Shown here: positions 17,472-24,620 of the stretch, in pieces | Layout of the letters: each line of letters opens with the position of its first letter | How positions within the stretch are numbered: the stretch's first letter is position 1 | Origin: a virus | DNA length: 33,040 nucleotides | IMG/VR virus record: IMGVR_UViG_3300030061_003805 | Coordinates: 2,237-35,276 of that record | Reading direction: 5' to 3' (one strand) | The notes under the pieces: generated by a model | Database searches by the model: none | What the model was told of the DNA's origin: nothing | The model's input: the letters and a program-made list of their open reading frames with translations, nothing else | Program-made: the position numbers and the translations under genes

Positions 17472-18235
17472 TCAAAAAATCATACAACCGAATTTTAGAG
17501 ATCTCAGACGATCATAAACAAATTACACTACCAGATTCTAGGTATTATAGAAGAAATGGTGAGTATTATCCATCTGTAACCTATGTACTTCAGGCTTACC
17601 CTAAAGGTAAATATTTTGAAGATTGGCTTAAAAAAGTAGGATACAGTGCAGATTGGATTGTTAAAAAAGCAAGTGAAGAAGGAACAGCTGTACATGAGTT
17701 AATAGAAAGATATTTTGAAGGTAAAGAAATAAACTACTTAAGTGAAAGTGGTTATCCTAAAATGGATCCTTTAGTATGGCAAATGTTTTTAAGATTTGTT
17801 GATTTCTGGGAAACTTACAAACCAACATTAATTGAAACAGAAGTACATTTATTTAGTGATGAATTAAAAATAGCAGGTACTTGTGATTTAATTTGTGAAA
17901 TTGACGGTACATTATGGGTTATTGATTTTAAAACGTCAAACCACTTACAAACAACATATGATTTACAGGGTGCTGCTTATGCCCAAATGTATAAAGAATG
18001 TTATGGTAAAGAAGCTGAACGTATAGGTGTTTTATGGCTTAAATCTAAATCTAGAGGTGTTGATAATTCAGGTAAACGTTTAAAAGGTAAAAATTGGGAA
18101 ATATATGAATCCCCTAGATCACAAGAAGAAAATCTAGAAATATTCAAATCAGTAAAAAGAATATTTGATTTAGAAAACCCTAAACACAAACCAGCAACTA
18201 CTTCATTTAAAACTTCAGTGAAGAGAACCGCGTAA
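17468..18235 (+). CDS. RecB/Cas4-like PD-(D/E)XK nuclease
   Basis: A 255-residue protein with the RecB-type nuclease pattern: EEGTAVHELIERYFEG (His76), IETEVHLF (Glu125), IAGTCDLICEIDGTLWVIDFKTS (Asp140, Asp153, Lys155) and a downstream LQGAAYAQMY (Gln167, Tyr171). This matches the H, E, GxxDxxx, DxK and QxxxY motifs of RecB/Cas4/AddB-type exonucleases. It is probably a phage recombination or replication exonuclease, given the primase before it and RecA-fold ATPase after it. Its stop codon lies inside the first copy of a 44-bp promoter-bearing direct repeat. Confidence 0.82.
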   Translation: MIKKSYNRILEISDDHKQITLPDSRYYRRNGEYYPSVTYVLQAYPKGKYFEDWLKKVGYSADWIVKKASEEGTAVHELIERYFEGKEINYLSESGYPKMDPLVWQMFLRFVDFWETYKPTLIETEVHLFSDELKIAGTCDLICEIDGTLWVIDFKTSNHLQTTYDLQGAAYAQMYKECYGKEAERIGVLWLKSKSRGVDNSGKRLKGKNWEIYESPRSQEENLEIFKSVKRIFDLENPKHKPATTSFKTSVKRTA

Positions 18236-18271
18236 AAATTTGGCTACCACAGAGAATAGTTGTATATTCAC
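18228..18271 (+). repeat. 44-bp direct repeat, copy 1 (carries promoter P1)
   Basis: Matches 18358-18401 at 39 of 44 positions, with a spacing of exactly 130 bp. Differences are at position 6 of the unit, three bases in the spacer (ATA versus GGG) and one in the -7 region (C versus T). Copy 1 begins within the last codons of the RecB-like gene. Confidence 0.9.
18239..18270 (+). promoter_or_regulatory. Putative Bacteroidota-type promoter P1
   Basis: TTTG at 18239-18242 (-33-like), then exactly 20 nt, then TATATTCA at 18263-18270 (-7-like; consensus TAnnTTTG). Transcription would start near 18274 and run about 78 nt to the terminator at 18331-18351. The -7 box is weaker than in P2 (C instead of the third T). 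Confidence 0.6.
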
Positions 18272-18273
18272 CC

Positions 18274-18351
18274 CAGTTTTGAGTTGTTCTTAAACGCTCC
18301 ATGGAAGGAATAAAAGCATGTAAAAAGATTAACCCCCTCAAGGGGTTTTTT
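18274..18351 (+). ncRNA. Possible ~78-nt small RNA between P1 and an intrinsic terminator
   Basis: The stretch has a promoter-like element at one end and a terminator at the other and encodes no convincing protein. A 36-codon frame from 18301 runs through the terminator and the second repeat and looks spurious. The body includes TCCATGGA, which could form a small structure. The 5' end is predicted from promoter spacing only. It may simply be the tail of the upstream transcript. Confidence 0.35.
18331..18351 (+). terminator. Intrinsic terminator after the RecB-like nuclease gene
   Basis: AACCCC (18331-18336), a 5-nt loop, GGGGTT (18342-18347), and a run of six T from 18346. A compact GC stem in AT-rich DNA, followed by U residues, is a classical Rho-independent terminator on the + strand. 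Confidence 0.75.
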
Positions 18352-18357
18352 CCTCTC

Positions 18358-18401
18358 CCGCGGAAAAATTTGGCTACCACAGAGAGGGGTTGTATATTTA
18401 C
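18358..18401 (+). repeat. 44-bp direct repeat, copy 2 (carries promoter P2)
   Basis: The partner of 18228-18271. It lies just after the terminator and upstream of the RecA-fold ATPase gene. Everything from CCGCG through TTGTATATT is retained apart from four substitutions, plus one more after TATATT, so the unit likely duplicated as a promoter module. Confidence 0.9.
18369..18400 (+). promoter_or_regulatory. Putative Bacteroidota-type promoter P2 for the RecA-fold ATPase gene
   Basis: TTTG at 18369-18372, 20 nt, TATATTTA at 18393-18400. The -7 box matches TAnnTTTG at all but the last base. The predicted start is near 18404, giving a leader of about 26 nt before the ATG at 18430. Confidence 0.7.
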
Positions 18402-18429
18402 AGAGTAAATAAGAAAAATAATTAAGGTT

Positions 18430-19233
18430 ATGTCAAATACAATTAAAATCAAAAGAGGTAGACCAAGCCATAAAGTTGGTAATGTAGTTAGAAGATTCAA
18501 ACCTACTACAATGACAATGGATAGTTTTAAGTTCAACCCAGAGCTATTTGTTCCAATGAAAACAGGTAAAAAAATTGATTCACTTTTAAGTTCTGAAGGT
18601 GGTATTATGAAAGGTACTAACGTTGCATTCGTTGGAGATCCTGGAGTTGGTAAAACTACAGTTTTGCTTGATATGCTTGCTGATATGAAAGAAAATGGTC
18701 ATAAAGTATTGTTTATTTCTGGTGAGATGAATCAAATTGATATGGTTGGAATGGTTAAAAGATTTCCAAAGTTCGGTTCATTACCTATTTTGTTTATGGG
18801 TGATTGGATTGAAAATGATCCATTAGTAATTTTAAAATCAATTCTTCATGAAGGTTGGGATTCGGTTCTTGTAGATTCATTTGCTGAGCTTGCAGTTGCT
18901 GTTCAAGATTTCCATGGTGGTACTATGAAAAATGCTGAAACTCAATTATTAAATTTATTTGAAAAGCATAATAAAGCTGAAAATGAAAGTAAAAGAAATA
19001 CTAATTTTATGATCATTCAGCAGGTTACTAAAGGTGGAGAATTTGCTGGTAGTAACAGGTTTAAGCACATGATTACTGCAATGGCTCATATTAAATTTCA
19101 GCCTGAAGGTGGTAGAGCTATTTGGTTTAGTAAAAACCGAAGAGGTGGTCAAATGGATAAGTTATTCTTTAGTTTAGATCAGAAAAACCATGTTGGATGG
19201 TTATTTACTCAACCTTTAAATATGATGGGATAA
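18430..19233 (+). CDS. RecA-fold ATPase (RadA/DnaB/KaiC-like)
   Basis: A 267-residue protein. After a basic N-terminal arm it has IDSLLSSEGGIMKGTNVAFVGDPGVGKTTVLLD, with Walker A at 69-77. VLFISGEMNQIDMVGMVKRF at 93-112 carries the Glu of RadA-type proteins (xSGEx). WDSVLVDSFAEL at 143-154 is Walker B. C-terminal NFMIIQQVTKGGEFAGSNRFKHMITAMAHIKF matches the RadA/KaiC segment carrying the sensor and 'KxGxxxG...HxxD' region. It likely acts in recombination or branch migration, beside the nuclease and primase. It is too short for a full DnaB helicase. P2 lies directly upstream. Confidence 0.75.
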   Translation: MSNTIKIKRGRPSHKVGNVVRRFKPTTMTMDSFKFNPELFVPMKTGKKIDSLLSSEGGIMKGTNVAFVGDPGVGKTTVLLDMLADMKENGHKVLFISGEMNQIDMVGMVKRFPKFGSLPILFMGDWIENDPLVILKSILHEGWDSVLVDSFAELAVAVQDFHGGTMKNAETQLLNLFEKHNKAENESKRNTNFMIIQQVTKGGEFAGSNRFKHMITAMAHIKFQPEGGRAIWFSKNRRGGQMDKLFFSLDQKNHVGWLFTQPLNMMG

Positions 19234-19382
19234 TGGCAAAAGTTAGAGCTTTAAATAAGGAGATGATCTACCTCAAACTAAATGATATTTTAGATTGTAT
19301 AGAAACAGGACAAGTATCAGGAGGTAGATCTCAACTTGAAAATTTAATTCATGAAGTAAAAATGGGAATATATGATGAGTGA
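19233..19382 (+). CDS. Small unknown protein (49 aa)
   Basis: A 49-residue, mostly helical protein starting at the ATG that overlaps the RecA-fold gene's stop (TAATG). A longer frame from 19197 would only overlap the upstream gene. The sequence (MAKVRALNKEMIYLKLNDIL... SQLENLIHEVKMGIYDE) resembles small phage accessory proteins with a helix-turn-helix-like or coiled-coil layout, but no family is recognised. It is followed by another small overlapping gene. Confidence 0.55.
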   Translation: MAKVRALNKEMIYLKLNDILDCIETGQVSGGRSQLENLIHEVKMGIYDE

Positions 19383-19500
19383 TGAACAAATTTATTGGGA
19401 AGAGCAAGAATATAAACGAGCTCAGGACATAATGCGAAAAAACATTATGGATGTAACTAAAGAGGAATTAGAATTTCTAAAAGAAATGAACATGATATAA
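19375..19500 (+). CDS. Small unknown protein (41 aa)
   Basis: A 41-residue frame overlapping the previous gene by 8 bp (ATGAGTGA) and ending exactly before the next gap. It is charged and helical, beginning MSDEQIYWEEQEYKRAQ and ending LEFLKEMNMI. The position, overlap-style start and amphipathic composition support a real gene. The function is unknown. Confidence 0.5.
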   Translation: MSDEQIYWEEQEYKRAQDIMRKNIMDVTKEELEFLKEMNMI

Positions 19501-19506
19501 CCTTCG

Positions 19507-19516
19507 ATATTTATAA
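19507..19516 (+). promoter_or_regulatory. Putative late-type promoter element ATATTTATAA
   Basis: An exact ATATTTATAA 13 nt upstream of the kinase ATG, in a 19-nt gap. The same decamer lies in the gaps before the genes at 23255, 24621 and 28813. Its reverse complement contains TATAAATA, the T4 late-promoter core. Confidence 0.4.
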
Positions 19517-19519
19517 CAT

Positions 19520-20347
19520 ATGATAAAATTCGAAAATATTTTAAAGGAAATGAATGTCACAACTGGAGTACCAACTACAGGTAAACCAAAGGCTATTATA
19601 TTAGCTGGAGCTCCTGGTGCTGGTAAAGGATATGTTTTAAGAGGATTAAATCTTAGTAATTTAAAAGTATTAAACGTTGATGACGATTATATTGATAAAT
19701 TAAAACAAGCTAATGTTTCTTTGGACCTTAAAAATGCTAGTGCTGAAGATAGAAGTAAACAAGCAAGAGCAATGGCTGATGCAAATAAAGAATTTGCTGG
19801 TAAAGTAGAAAAAACAATTGAAGGTAAACAATCATTTATTTTAGATGGTACTGCTGCTTCATATAATAAAACGGTTAAATTAAAAGATGAATTAGAAAAA
19901 GCAGGATACGATGTATTTATGCTTTATGTTTATACTGATTTGGAAAGATCGTTAAAACAAAATGAATTAAGGTTTCAAACGTCAGGTGGTAAAGATAGAA
20001 GTTTAGCACCAGCAATCGTATTAAAAACATGGAATCAAGTAACTAATAACTATAATCCTTATAGAGAATTATTTGGTGATGATAATTTTATATCAGTTGC
20101 AAATACATTAGAAGACGAAAAATTAGAAGATTTAGATGCTATAGTTGATAAATATTTAAAACCATATTCACCTAAAGATACAAAACCTAAATCAGCAGCA
20201 AGACAAGCTTATTCTGATAAACAAAAAGAAAAAACAAATAGCGAAATTAGAAAGTTATTAGCTAAAGATGGTGTAAAAGATATTATTGATAAATCAATAT
20301 CTGCAGACGAAGCTAAAGCAAAATTGACACAATTTTTAAGTAAGTAA
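19520..20347 (+). CDS. P-loop kinase/zeta-toxin-like protein with possible head-targeting tag
   Basis: A 275-residue protein. KPKAIILAGAPGAGKGYVLRGL gives Walker A at 30-37. Then come VLNVDDDYIDKLKQ, SFILDGTAASYNKTVKLKDELEKAGYDVFMLYVYTDLERSLKQNELR, and a lid-like Arg-rich segment GGKDRSLAP. This is the layout of zeta-toxin, polynucleotide-kinase and similar P-loop phosphotransferases. The C-terminal 70 residues are Lys-rich and helical. The N-terminus (MIKFENILKE/M) ends in LKE and resembles the shorter prohead-targeting peptides discussed for this block. The substrate is unknown. The stop overlaps the next start by one base. Confidence 0.7.
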   Translation: MIKFENILKEMNVTTGVPTTGKPKAIILAGAPGAGKGYVLRGLNLSNLKVLNVDDDYIDKLKQANVSLDLKNASAEDRSKQARAMADANKEFAGKVEKTIEGKQSFILDGTAASYNKTVKLKDELEKAGYDVFMLYVYTDLERSLKQNELRFQTSGGKDRSLAPAIVLKTWNQVTNNYNPYRELFGDDNFISVANTLEDEKLEDLDAIVDKYLKPYSPKDTKPKSAARQAYSDKQKEKTNSEIRKLLAKDGVKDIIDKSISADEAKAKLTQFLSK

Positions 20348-22662
20348 TGAGTTTAGTAAACGAATTAATTAAAGGATTACTACCAGAACAAGAAAAAAGA
20401 ACGGTAGCAGTTTATGGAGGAGGTTTTAAACCACCTACAGCGGGTCATTTTGAAGTTGTAAAAACAGCTTTAGAACAAAACCCAGAAATTGATGAACTTA
20501 TTATTTTAATTGGAGGTAAAGAAAGAGAAGGAGTAACACCTGAAGAATCTATACTAATATGGGACATTTATAAGCAATATCTTCCTATGAAAGTTGAAAT
20601 ACAACTTAGTAGTAAACCTCCAATCCAAGCAGTTTATAATTATGCTAAAGAACATCCTGAAGAAAATGTTTTATTTATTTTAGGTGCTAGAGAAGGTAAT
20701 GAAGATGATTTCTCTGATATAGCTAAAAGAACTGGATCTATAGATGATTATCCTAACTTAGAATTAAGAACTATTATTACTCAAGGTGGGGCATCAGGTA
20801 CAGCTGCTAGAAATGCTGCTAAAATATCTTTAGAAAAATTTAAACCATTTTTGCCAAAGGAATTAAAGGATGAAGAAGTAGAAGAAATATATGATATGGT
20901 AAAAATTGTAGTTACAGAATTAGGTATGAAAGAAAAATTAGGATTAAGAACAACTCAAAGTTCTTTATTAAAAGAATCAAAACCATTTAAAAAAGAAGGC
21001 ACTACATTTAAAATAGGTCAAGTATTAACATATAGAGGTTATAAAGAACAAAGAGATTTTCCAGTTGAAGTTGTTGACGTTAAATGGAATGATGAAAGAA
21101 ATGAATATGAATATACACTACGACTTTTAAGAGATTTAAGCTCCCAGAAAAAAAGAGGATTGTTATATAAATTTCTATCAGCAAAAGAAATAAAAGATAG
21201 ATTAGCAGATAAACAACTTACTAGAGCTGAATTTGAAAGACAAGCTACAAGAAGAAAGGATAGTTTTGATAAACCTATAACTTATAAAAGGGTAGGTCAT
21301 TTTCAAGAAAATAAACCACAAGATGGTAAAGCAGCTCCTTATGGTTCAGGGTATGATGAAATAGATGAGGGTAGAAAAAAGAAAAAGGATCCTAAAAAAG
21401 GTACAGGTAAAAAACCGAAGGGATCAAGTAGAAGATTATACACTGATGAAGATCCAAAAGACACAATAGGAATTAAATTTAGTACTAGACAGGATATAGT
21501 AGATACTTTAAATAAAAAATCATTTAAAGCTAAATCGCATGCTAGACAATCTCAAATTATTAATTTAATCCATCAAAGAACTAGAGCAGCGTATGGTAGA
21601 ACTAAAGACCCAGTTAAAAAGAAACGTTTAAAAACTGCTTTAGATTATATTACTAAGAAAAAAGAAGCATCTAAGAAAAAAACACAACGTTTAAAAAAGC
21701 AAAAATTAAATGAGGTATTAGATCCTGTTAATTTTGATTTTAAACCGTTAATAATGTCATTAACTAAAAGTATGGAAAAAGATGGTTTAAAACTAAAACC
21801 ATATCCTAAAGTAAAATTTATCCATACTGATTATGCTAATGCTGATGATTTTTTCGGTAAAACCGCGTATTATAACCCAAACAATAAAGAAATAGTATTA
21901 TATACGTTAGGTAGACATCCCAAAGATATATTACGTTCATATGCGCATGAATTAATACATGTTCATCAAGACAATGAAGACAGATTACATGATGTTCAGA
22001 CTACTAATATTAATCAAGATGATTATTTAGAACAATTAGAACGTGAAGCATATGAAGAAGGTAATATTGGATTTAGAAGTTGGACAAATAGAATTACTGA
22101 CCAAAAAGATCCATTTGGGTTAAATGCTTATGCTCTTGAATTAGCTAAATTAAATGAAGATGAAAATAAACATTACATTTATTTAGATATGGATGGTGTA
22201 GTAGCTGACTTTGATAAACGATTTGAAGATTTATCAGGTATGATGCCTCAAGAATATGTTGATAAAAATGGATTAAATGCTTTTTGGGATTTAATTGATG
22301 AAAAACATAAAGTAGCATTTTGGAGAGGAATTGAATTAATGCCTGGAGCAGAAAAATTAGTTAGATATGTAGAACAACATCCATTTGAAATGTTAACAGC
22401 TCCATCAGTAAAAAAACAAAGTGTTATTGGAAAAGGCTTGTGGGTTAAAGATAAGGTTGGTACATTATATTCAACCAAACCAAAAGTAACATATAGATCA
22501 GCTAAACAAAAACATACAGTTAAACCAAATTTAACAAAATTTGATATTTTAATTGATGATAAAGCTAGTACTATTGATAGATGGAATGGAGCAGGTGGAA
22601 CAGCTATATTATATCAATCTGCTGATCAGGTTATTAATGATTTAAAGAAATTAGGTTTATGA
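20347..22662 (+). CDS. Multi-module protein: nucleotidyltransferase, basic linker, HExxH metallopeptidase-like, HAD phosphatase-like
   Basis: A 771-residue protein with five modules. Residues 18-195 are a cytidylyltransferase/NMNAT-like fold: YGGGFKPPTAGHFEVVKTAL (HIGH-type GxFxPxxxGH) and GGASGTAARNAA (ISxTxxR-type). Residues 215-325 are a beta-rich module. Residues 342-455 are a very basic module. Residues 457-600 hold YAHELIHVHQD (His534, Glu535, His538) and LEREAYEEG, a possible third zinc ligand. Residues 605-771 are a HAD-like domain, HYIYLDMDGVVADFDKRFEDL (Asp614, Asp616) and FDILIDDK. LxE/IxE sites lie at each boundary (after residues 14, 210, 341, 456, 604). Separate phage proteins match each module, so this may be a polyprotein. 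Gene order and the 4-bp overlap with the next gene suggest late expression. Confidence 0.8.
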   Translation: MSLVNELIKGLLPEQEKRTVAVYGGGFKPPTAGHFEVVKTALEQNPEIDELIILIGGKEREGVTPEESILIWDIYKQYLPMKVEIQLSSKPPIQAVYNYAKEHPEENVLFILGAREGNEDDFSDIAKRTGSIDDYPNLELRTIITQGGASGTAARNAAKISLEKFKPFLPKELKDEEVEEIYDMVKIVVTELGMKEKLGLRTTQSSLLKESKPFKKEGTTFKIGQVLTYRGYKEQRDFPVEVVDVKWNDERNEYEYTLRLLRDLSSQKKRGLLYKFLSAKEIKDRLADKQLTRAEFERQATRRKDSFDKPITYKRVGHFQENKPQDGKAAPYGSGYDEIDEGRKKKKDPKKGTGKKPKGSSRRLYTDEDPKDTIGIKFSTRQDIVDTLNKKSFKAKSHARQSQIINLIHQRTRAAYGRTKDPVKKKRLKTALDYITKKKEASKKKTQRLKKQKLNEVLDPVNFDFKPLIMSLTKSMEKDGLKLKPYPKVKFIHTDYANADDFFGKTAYYNPNNKEIVLYTLGRHPKDILRSYAHELIHVHQDNEDRLHDVQTTNINQDDYLEQLEREAYEEGNIGFRSWTNRITDQKDPFGLNAYALELAKLNEDENKHYIYLDMDGVVADFDKRFEDLSGMMPQEYVDKNGLNAFWDLIDEKHKVAFWRGIELMPGAEKLVRYVEQHPFEMLTAPSVKKQSVIGKGLWVKDKVGTLYSTKPKVTYRSAKQKHTVKPNLTKFDILIDDKASTIDRWNGAGGTAILYQSADQVINDLKKLGL

Positions 22663-23225
22663 CACAACTAAAAAAGGAATTTCAAAAGAAAGATGTTGAA
22701 AGAATTAGAAATCTCGTTAAAGGTAAATACGGAGAAAAAACAAGAGATTCAGTAGGTTATACAAAAGCAGAAGAATTTCATAAAGAAGGAGATATTTGGG
22801 AAGCAGATGGTCGTACTTGGACTATTAAAGATGGCATCAAACAAAATATTACTAAATTAGATAAAGCTAAAAAGGCACATATAATGCCTTTATTTTGTCC
22901 TAAATGTAAAAAAACAATGGACAGAAGAGTTGATAAACCTTATTATAATATTCATAAATTTTGTTTAAAATGCTATGCTAAATTTACAGATAAACTAAAA
23001 AAAGAAGGTAAATACGAGGAATACTTCAATAAAATTAATAATAAAGTTTTAGATCAACAAATAGATGACTTTAAACAATTTGTAGAAGATAAATTATTAG
23101 AATCAAATCAACAACATATTGCTGAAAATGGTGACCTAGAAAAATGGCATGGAAAACTAAACAAAGAAAAAGTAGACGAGCACATAGACTCAGTAGTTGA
23201 ATATTTAGAGTCACTTAAGAGGTAA
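22659..23225 (+). CDS. Zinc-ribbon protein of a marine T4-like phage family
   Basis: A 188-residue protein starting in an ATGA overlap with the previous gene. KEGDIWEADGRTWTIKDGIKQNITKLDKAKKA is followed by a zinc ribbon, CPKC (Cys80, Cys83) and CLKC (Cys102, Cys105), then a long charged helix to the C-terminus. I recognise the overall pattern from conserved hypothetical proteins of marine T4-like phages, whose function is not established. It may bind DNA or assist virion assembly. The 3' end is followed by a gap carrying the ATATTTATAA element. Confidence 0.7.
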   Translation: MTQLKKEFQKKDVERIRNLVKGKYGEKTRDSVGYTKAEEFHKEGDIWEADGRTWTIKDGIKQNITKLDKAKKAHIMPLFCPKCKKTMDRRVDKPYYNIHKFCLKCYAKFTDKLKKEGKYEEYFNKINNKVLDQQIDDFKQFVEDKLLESNQQHIAENGDLEKWHGKLNKEKVDEHIDSVVEYLESLKR

Positions 23226-23231
23226 TTCTAC

Positions 23232-23241
23232 ATATTTATAA
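23232..23241 (+). promoter_or_regulatory. Putative late-type promoter element ATATTTATAA
   Basis: An exact decamer within the longer ATATTTATAATAAAATAAA, which is repeated exactly at 28792. It lies 13 nt before the start of the next gene. Confidence 0.45.
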
Positions 23242-23254
23242 TAAAATAAAAGTA

Positions 23255-23638
23255 ATGAAAGATAATTTTAATCATCGAGCTTGGAAATTAAAGCAATTAC
23301 AAGAAGACCTAAGAAAAGAGGTAGAGGAGTATATTGATGGTGTTATCCCTGAAATTAAAGAAATAGACTTTTGGTATAATAACTACGGTACACTTTATAA
23401 GATTAAAGTTTATGATGATAAGGGAGACGAATTAACAGTTAAAGATGAGGATGATTATAGAGGGTATAGAAGATTTAACAGTGATGATGTTCGTTATGTT
23501 GCTAAAAAATTAGGAGTACAAGTCGATAGTAGATTTGGAGGTCGATCTTATGATTTCCAATATTACCAAGATTTAGAACCTGTGTTTGATAATATAGGTA
23601 TCAAATTAGACCATGATGATGCCATGGATGTAAGTTAA
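23255..23638 (+). CDS. Unknown acidic phage protein (127 aa)
   Basis: A 127-residue protein opening MKDNFNHRAWKLKQLQED. Its first 17 residues loosely resemble the MDNFxLRKYLAE tags of later genes (N-F near the start, an aromatic at about position 10, then LQE). The remainder alternates short beta strands and helices with many Asp/Tyr residues (EIDFWYNNYGTLYKIKVYDDKGDELTVKDEDDYRGYRRF). There is no membrane segment. I do not recognise a family. Confidence 0.6.
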   Translation: MKDNFNHRAWKLKQLQEDLRKEVEEYIDGVIPEIKEIDFWYNNYGTLYKIKVYDDKGDELTVKDEDDYRGYRRFNSDDVRYVAKKLGVQVDSRFGGRSYDFQYYQDLEPVFDNIGIKLDHDDAMDVS

Positions 23639-23654
23639 GCATCTTTAAAATTTT

Positions 23655-24596
23655 ATGAATAATAAAAACTACTTAGGCATTCCAGATCGTATTTGGGCAA
23701 ACATGTTTGGCCTTCTTACTGGGATCCTTATATTAAGTCTATGTAGTTGTTCAACTTATAGATTATCAACTTTAAATTATGACCCAGTTTATGGATCTGA
23801 AGATGTAGTATTAACAGTACCTTCAGATGTAAAAATTGATACTGTTGATTCTTATTTTCAATTAAGAAGTAAATTAAGAAGAGATTTTAATTTTAGATGG
23901 GATTTTGCTCAATATGCTATGAATCAACCTTTAAGTTGGTATTATAGCAATCCTCGATTAGAAGGTATTTGGCGTCCATATAACAGATTTGACGTATACT
24001 TTTACAGTAATTGGTTTTGGTCTGATTGGGCATTTAATTACCCTTATTCTTATTATGGGTGGAATAGTTGGGGTTGGAACAGACCTTGGTATGGTTGGAA
24101 TAGACCTTATAACCCTTGGAATAACTGGTATAACGGACCTTGGCATAATCCAGGTTATAATGTAGTTTGGAATTCAAGTAGAAGAGGTAATGTAGCATAC
24201 GTTAATGGTCCTAGAGGAAGTAGAATAGGATCTAATTCTATTATTCAAAGAGATAATAATATAAAAAATAATATAGTTAGACGTTACAATAAACCTAGAA
24301 ACAATAACATAATTAATAATGTTGTTAATGAATTAAGAGAAAACTTTAATGTTAAACCTAGAGTTTATAGTAACCCTAACAATGTACCTAACAATGGTAG
24401 ACCAATTATTAACGATAATATAAACAATAATAATAATATAAGAGGATCTTGGAGACCTAATAATAATTCTATTAATATTAACCCACCAACTTCAACAAGA
24501 TCATACTCTCCCCCACCATCTTCAAATATTTCCCGTGGTAGTAATGTCTCAAGTGGAGGTAGTTCAAGAGGAGGTAACTCTAGAGGAAAAAACTAA
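23655..24596 (+). CDS. Phage-encoded lipoprotein, Trp/Tyr/Asn-rich
   Basis: A 313-residue protein. A short charged N-terminus is followed by a hydrophobic segment (residues 14-29), LLTGILILSLCSCSTYR, ending in a lipobox-like LCSC (Cys30 or Cys32). Residues 90-175 are extremely rich in Trp, Tyr, Asn, Pro and Gly (YYGWNSWGWNRPWYGWN). The rest is Asn/Arg/Ser/Gly-rich low complexity. Bacteroidota cells carry many such surface lipoproteins, so it probably acts in the host envelope, perhaps to block superinfection or alter the surface. Because it is in a late block of virion-like genes, a virion role is not excluded. The start is the ATG after a 16-bp gap. Confidence 0.7.
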   Translation: MNNKNYLGIPDRIWANMFGLLTGILILSLCSCSTYRLSTLNYDPVYGSEDVVLTVPSDVKIDTVDSYFQLRSKLRRDFNFRWDFAQYAMNQPLSWYYSNPRLEGIWRPYNRFDVYFYSNWFWSDWAFNYPYSYYGWNSWGWNRPWYGWNRPYNPWNNWYNGPWHNPGYNVVWNSSRRGNVAYVNGPRGSRIGSNSIIQRDNNIKNNIVRRYNKPRNNNIINNVVNELRENFNVKPRVYSNPNNVPNNGRPIINDNINNNNNIRGSWRPNNNSININPPTSTRSYSPPPSSNISRGSNVSSGGSSRGGNSRGKN

Positions 24597-24608
24597 TATT
24601 TATAAATA
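24596..24608 (+). promoter_or_regulatory. Late-promoter-like element with TATAAATA core
   Basis: ATATTTATAA at 24596-24605 overlaps a direct-strand TATAAATA at 24601-24608, the T4 late promoter core. The start codon of the core-like gene is 13 nt downstream of the core. This is the best late-promoter match in the window. Confidence 0.6.
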
Positions 24609-24620
24609 AAAATATACACA

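Noticed and set aside
18228-18401. 44-bp repeats as phage attachment sites
   Set aside because: They are 130 bp apart in one gene cluster, both hold promoter-like boxes and no integrase is near.
18301-18408. 36-codon frame in the P1-P2 gap
   Set aside because: It reads through the terminator and the second repeat, with no recognisable start context. A short RNA or untranslated tail is a better reading.
18207-18536. Minus-strand frame of 109 codons with hydrophobic residues
   Set aside because: It spans the terminator, both direct repeats and the start of the RecA-fold gene. The hydrophobic part is the complement of Lys/Asn/Asp-rich codons.
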